A DNA stretch of 64,000 bases from a bacterium (GTDB taxonomy: Bacteria > Vulcanimicrobiota > Vulcanimicrobiia > Eremiobacterales > Eremiobacteraceae). Positions 60,848-64,000 of this stretch are shown here, one piece after another. The notes beneath the pieces are model-generated. The model had not been told where the DNA came from and did no database searches. It saw nothing but the letters and a program-made list of their open reading frames with translations. The translations under genes were made by a program, and so were the position numbers. The DNA is taken from assembly GCA_902812405.1 (NCBI GenBank), contig CADDZI010000002.1, positions 1 to 64,000 of the forward strand, written 5' to 3'. How positions within the stretch are numbered: the stretch's first letter is position 1; the number at the start of each line of letters is the position of its first letter.

Positions 60848-63800
60848 CTACGAACAGCCCATGCTGCGCCCGCAGCTGTCGCAGACGTAGCACGCGCCGT
60901 TGCGCCGCGTAATTGCACCGCACACATCGCAGAGCGGAGCGTCGCCCATCAAGGAGGCCATCTGCGCCTCCCGCGAGCGCAGAGCGGACAGCTGCACCGC
61001 CTGCGCAAGACCGGCTGCCGGCTGATAGTAGGGTCCGCTCGACGGGGGCCCGGCTGACGGAGCGCGCGAGGTGCTCGTGCGCGGCGACGCCGGTTCGTCG
61101 GCTGCCTGCTGGGCGGTCACCCGCGCCTCGAACTCGGACTGCGCGTGATCGTCGTGGTTGGCGTCGTCGACGTCCTTATCTTCGGGCTTGATTTGCACGA
61201 AGTCGGTCCGCCCCAGATACTCCATGCCGAGGACGCGGAAGATGTAGTCCACGACGCTCGTGCAGTGTTTGATATTCGGATGGTCTACGAAGCCGTTGGG
61301 CTCGAAACGCGTGAAGACGAACTTATCGACGAATTCCTCGAGCGGCACGCCGTACTGCAAGCCGATGGAGACGGCAATCGCGAAGCAGTTCATGAGGCTG
61401 CGGAACGACGCCCCCTCCTTGTGCATGTCGACGAAGATCTCGCCCAAGGTACCATCGGCGTATTCGCCCGTGCGCAAGAACACGGTATGTCCCGCGATCT
61501 TGGCCTTCTGGGTCCAGCCGCGGCGTTTGGCGGGCAGGCGGTTGCGTTCCAGAGCCTGCGCGACCTTACGCTTGAAGTCGGTCGTCGTCGCGTTGGCGAG
61601 AATGCGCTGTGCGGCGGCGAGGATCTCGTCGGGCCGCAACTCCTCGGCCCGCTGACGCCGCGCCGCCTCGAGTTGTTTGGCAAACTCCTCGGAGAGCGCG
61701 AGTTGCCGGTCGGCCTCGCCGGCTGTTTTGTCGGTGCCCTTGTTGGACAGCGGCTGAGACAGCTTGCTGCCGTCGCGGTACAGGGCGATGGCCTTGATCC
61801 CGAGGTCCCACGAGCGCATGTACGTTTCCTTGATGTCGTCGACGGTGGCCTCGTGGGGGAGGTTGACGGTCTTGGAGATGGCACCGCTGATGAAGGGTTG
61901 CGCGGCCGCCATCATGCGGACGTGCCCCATGTGGTGAATGAAGCGCTTGCCGAGCTTGCCGCACTTGTTGGCGCAGTCGAAGACGGCATAGTGCTCTTCC
62001 TTGAGGTGCGGCGCCCCCTCGACGGTCATCGTGCCGCAAATGTAGTTGTTGGCGGCCTGGATCTCTTCGCGGCTGAAACCCAAGGCGCGCAGCAAGTCGA
62101 AGTCGGAGGCGCGATACTGTTCGGGCGTGAAGCCCAACCGCTGCAGCGTCGCTTCGCCCAGCGTCCACTGATTGAAGGCGAAGCCCAGCTCGAAGACGCC
62201 GGGGAGGGCGCGTTCGACGGCCGCCAGGTCGTCGTCTGTGAAGCCGCGGGCACGCAAAGTTTGGGCATTGATATACGGCGCACCGTACAGCGAGCCGCTG
62301 CCCTTGGCGTAGCGCACGATGTCGGCAATCTGCTCCTGGCTGTAGCCGAGGGTGCGCAGGGCGAGGGGCAGAGACTGATTGATGATCTTGAAGTACCCTC
62401 CGCCGGCCAGCTTCTTGAACTTGACGAGCGCGAAGTCGGGCTCGATGCCGGTCGTGTCGCAGTCCATGAGCAGGCCGATGGTGCCGGTGGGCGCGATGCA
62501 AGTGGCCTGCGCGTTGCGGTAGCCGTGGCGTTGGCCGAGCTCCAGGGCGCGGTCCCAGCACTCGCGGGCCGCGGAGAGCAGGTAGGGCGGGCAGAGAGAG
62601 GCGTCGATGCCCATCGGAATGACGGACAGCCCTTCATACTCGGCCGCCGGGGCGTTGTACGCCGCACGGCGATGGTTGCGGATGACGCGCAGCATGGCGT
62701 CGGCGTTTTCCGGATAGCGCGGGAAGGGGCCCAGCTCGCGTGCCATTTCCGCCGACGTCGCGTACGCCTCACCGGTCAGGATCGCAGACACGGCGCCCGC
62801 AACCGCCAGCGCGCGGGGCGAATCGTACGGAATGCCCGATACCATGAGGAGCGTCCCCAAGTTGGCATAGCCCAAGCCCAGGGTGCGGTACTCGTAGGAC
62901 TTGCGGGCGATCGCTGGGCTCGGGAAGTGAGCCATGAGCACCGAGATCTCGAGCAGGATCGTCCACAGCCGGATGGCATGCCGGTATGCCTCGACGTCGA
63001 GCTGCCCGCGCTCGGCGTCGTAGAACTTCATGAGGTTGAGACTGGCCAGATTGCATGCCGTATCGTCGAGGAACATGTACTCGGAGCACGGGTTGGAGGC
63101 CCGGATGCGGCCTCCGGCCGGACAGGTGTGCCAGGCATTGATGGTATCGTCGAACTGGACGCCGGGATCGGCGCACGACCAGGCGGCCTTTGCGATCTGG
63201 TCCCACAGGTCGCGCGCGCGAACGCTGCGTGCAACGGTGTTATCGACGCGCCAGCGCAGGTCCCACGGCCAATCGTTGCGGACCGCGTCGATGAACGCAT
63301 CGGGTACCCGGACCGAATTGTTGGAGTTTTGGCCGGAAACGGTTTGGTAGGCCTCACCCTCGTACGAGGCATCGTAGCCGGCGGCGATGAGGGCGGCGAC
63401 CTTCTTTTCCTCTTCGACCTTCCAGTTGATGAACTTCTCGATGTCGGGGTGGTCCATATCGAGGATGACCATCTTCGCGGCGCGACGGGTCGTGCCGCCG
63501 CTCTTGATGGCCCCCGCCGCACGGTCGCCCACCCGCAGGAAAGACATGACGCCGCTCGAGGTGCCGCCGCCGGCCAGACGCTCGCCCTCGGCGCGCAGAT
63601 TGGAGAAGTTGGTGCCGGTGCCCGATCCCTGCTTGAAGAGCCGCGCCTCGCGCACCCACAGGTCCATGATCCCGTTCTCGTTGACGAGATCGTCGTCGAC
63701 GGATTGGATGAAGCATGCATGGGCCTGAACGCGCGTATAGGCGTCGGCGGAACGGACCAACTCCTTGGTGTCCGGGTCAACGTAGTAGTGGCCTTGCGCC

Positions 63801-64000
63801 GGACCCGTGATGCCGTATGCGTAGGCCAGACCGGTGTTGAACCACTGGGGCGAATTGGGAGCCGCCATCTGGTGAACCAACATGTAGCTGACTTCGGCTT
63901 CAAAGGCGGCCGCGTCGGCGTCGGAGTCGAAATATTTGTAGCGCCGGCCCCAATCCGTCCAACAACCGGCCAGGCGCCGTACGACCTGACGCGCCGATGT
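60848..64000 (-). CDS. nrdJ: Vitamin B12-dependent ribonucleotide reductase, C-terminal 1050 residues
   Basis: The visible part of a class II ribonucleotide reductase, which makes deoxyribonucleotides with adenosylcobalamin and needs no oxygen. The frame is open through the window edge, so the N-terminus lies beyond 64000. The catalytic NxCxE motif is SNPCSEYMFLDD, with the disulfide Cys in HACFIQSVDDD and ACNLASLNL regions, and phosphate-binding SGTGTNFSNLR and APTGTIG. The C-terminal DUF3362-like extension ends in Cys pairs CDVCGAI, CYVCDSCGRSMGC. This gives DNA synthesis under low oxygen and implies a cobalamin supply. Confidence 0.96.
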   Translation of the reverse strand, partial: TSARQVVRRLAGCWTDWGRRYKYFDSDADAAAFEAEVSYMLVHQMAAPNSPQWFNTGLAYAYGITGPAQGHYYVDPDTKELVRSADAYTRVQAHACFIQSVDDDLVNENGIMDLWVREARLFKQGSGTGTNFSNLRAEGERLAGGGTSSGVMSFLRVGDRAAGAIKSGGTTRRAAKMVILDMDHPDIEKFINWKVEEEKKVAALIAAGYDASYEGEAYQTVSGQNSNNSVRVPDAFIDAVRNDWPWDLRWRVDNTVARSVRARDLWDQIAKAAWSCADPGVQFDDTINAWHTCPAGGRIRASNPCSEYMFLDDTACNLASLNLMKFYDAERGQLDVEAYRHAIRLWTILLEISVLMAHFPSPAIARKSYEYRTLGLGYANLGTLLMVSGIPYDSPRALAVAGAVSAILTGEAYATSAEMARELGPFPRYPENADAMLRVIRNHRRAAYNAPAAEYEGLSVIPMGIDASLCPPYLLSAARECWDRALELGQRHGYRNAQATCIAPTGTIGLLMDCDTTGIEPDFALVKFKKLAGGGYFKIINQSLPLALRTLGYSQEQIADIVRYAKGSGSLYGAPYINAQTLRARGFTDDDLAAVERALPGVFELGFAFNQWTLGEATLQRLGFTPEQYRASDFDLLRALGFSREEIQAANNYICGTMTVEGAPHLKEEHYAVFDCANKCGKLGKRFIHHMGHVRMMAAAQPFISGAISKTVNLPHEATVDDIKETYMRSWDLGIKAIALYRDGSKLSQPLSNKGTDKTAGEADRQLALSEEFAKQLEAARRQRAEELRPDEILAAAQRILANATTTDFKRKVAQALERNRLPAKRRGWTQKAKIAGHTVFLRTGEYADGTLGEIFVDMHKEGASFRSLMNCFAIAVSIGLQYGVPLEEFVDKFVFTRFEPNGFVDHPNIKHCTSVVDYIFRVLGMEYLGRTDFVQIKPEDKDVDDANHDDHAQSEFEARVTAQQAADEPASPRTSTSRAPSAGPPSSGPYYQPAAGLAQAVQLSALRSREAQMASLMGDAPLCDVCGAITRRNGACYVCDSCGRSMGCS

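Overview
The window is GC-rich bacterial chromosome, gene-dense, with many 1-11 nt gene overlaps. The organism looks like a double-membraned bacterium of a deep, poorly cultured lineage. Evidence for a second membrane is an RND efflux permease, two or more lipoproteins and a secreted barrel-like protein ending in Phe. The gene mix (B12-dependent ribonucleotide reductase, a YncE/phosphatase fusion, DUF6600, family 5 UDG, rsmD-coaD-ylbL order) would suit Eremiobacterota/WPS-2 or a similar phylum. That placement is inference only; a marker-gene tree would settle it.

Layout. 1-3.8 kb: ferritin-like protein, tRNA-Val, ArsB/NhaD-type permease, universal stress protein, S1/P1 nuclease. 4-8.2 kb: a glycoside hydrolase, a zinc dehydrogenase and a Gfo/Idh oxidoreductase (sugar metabolism). 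8.3-13.1 kb: RND permease, then an exported peroxiredoxin whose catalytic cysteine codon is an in-frame TGA followed by a SECIS-like hairpin (probable selenoprotein), overlapped by a TlpA-like thioredoxin; then a DUF202 protein. 13.2-25.1 kb: exported proteins (YncE/phosphatase fusion, FecR-DUF6600 protein, small secreted protein), fatty acid desaturase, tRNA-Asp, YciF-like ferritin, and a trio of SGNH lipoprotein, barrel-like protein and DUF885 metallopeptidase. 25.2-27 kb: tRNA-Phe and tRNA-Gly flanking a decayed IS5-type transposase end, and a beta-hydroxyacid dehydrogenase.

27-34.5 kb: a tightly overlapping minus-strand glycan operon (glycosyltransferase, DegT aminotransferase, Gfo/Idh dehydrogenase, hexapeptide acyltransferase, FAD oxidoreductase, polysaccharide deacetylase), followed by moaA. 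34.6-37.7 kb: end-joining repair genes: Ku, a small winged-helix-like protein, and LigD ligase and phosphoesterase modules as separate overlapping genes with no polymerase module. 38-50.4 kb: housekeeping block: tRNA-Cys, recG, rsmD, coaD, a coiled-coil protein, ylbL-type protease, yceD, rpmF, fabH, fabD, fabG, acpP, ffh, rpsP, khpA, rimM. 50.6-64 kb: alpha/beta hydrolase, DnaQ/GIY-YIG fusion, secreted protein, FAH-family protein, lipoamide dehydrogenase-like flavoprotein, methyltransferase, family 5 uracil-DNA glycosylase, K+ channel, GlsB-like protein, zinc dehydrogenase, and the C-terminal part of nrdJ, which runs off the right edge.

A family of short palindromic repeats (core GGTCGCGCTTGCGCGACC and compensated variants) is scattered through the gaps at about 3.9, 13.2, 26.75, 36.06, 50.5 and 57.1 kb. 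One copy supplies the 3' end of the uracil-DNA glycosylase gene.
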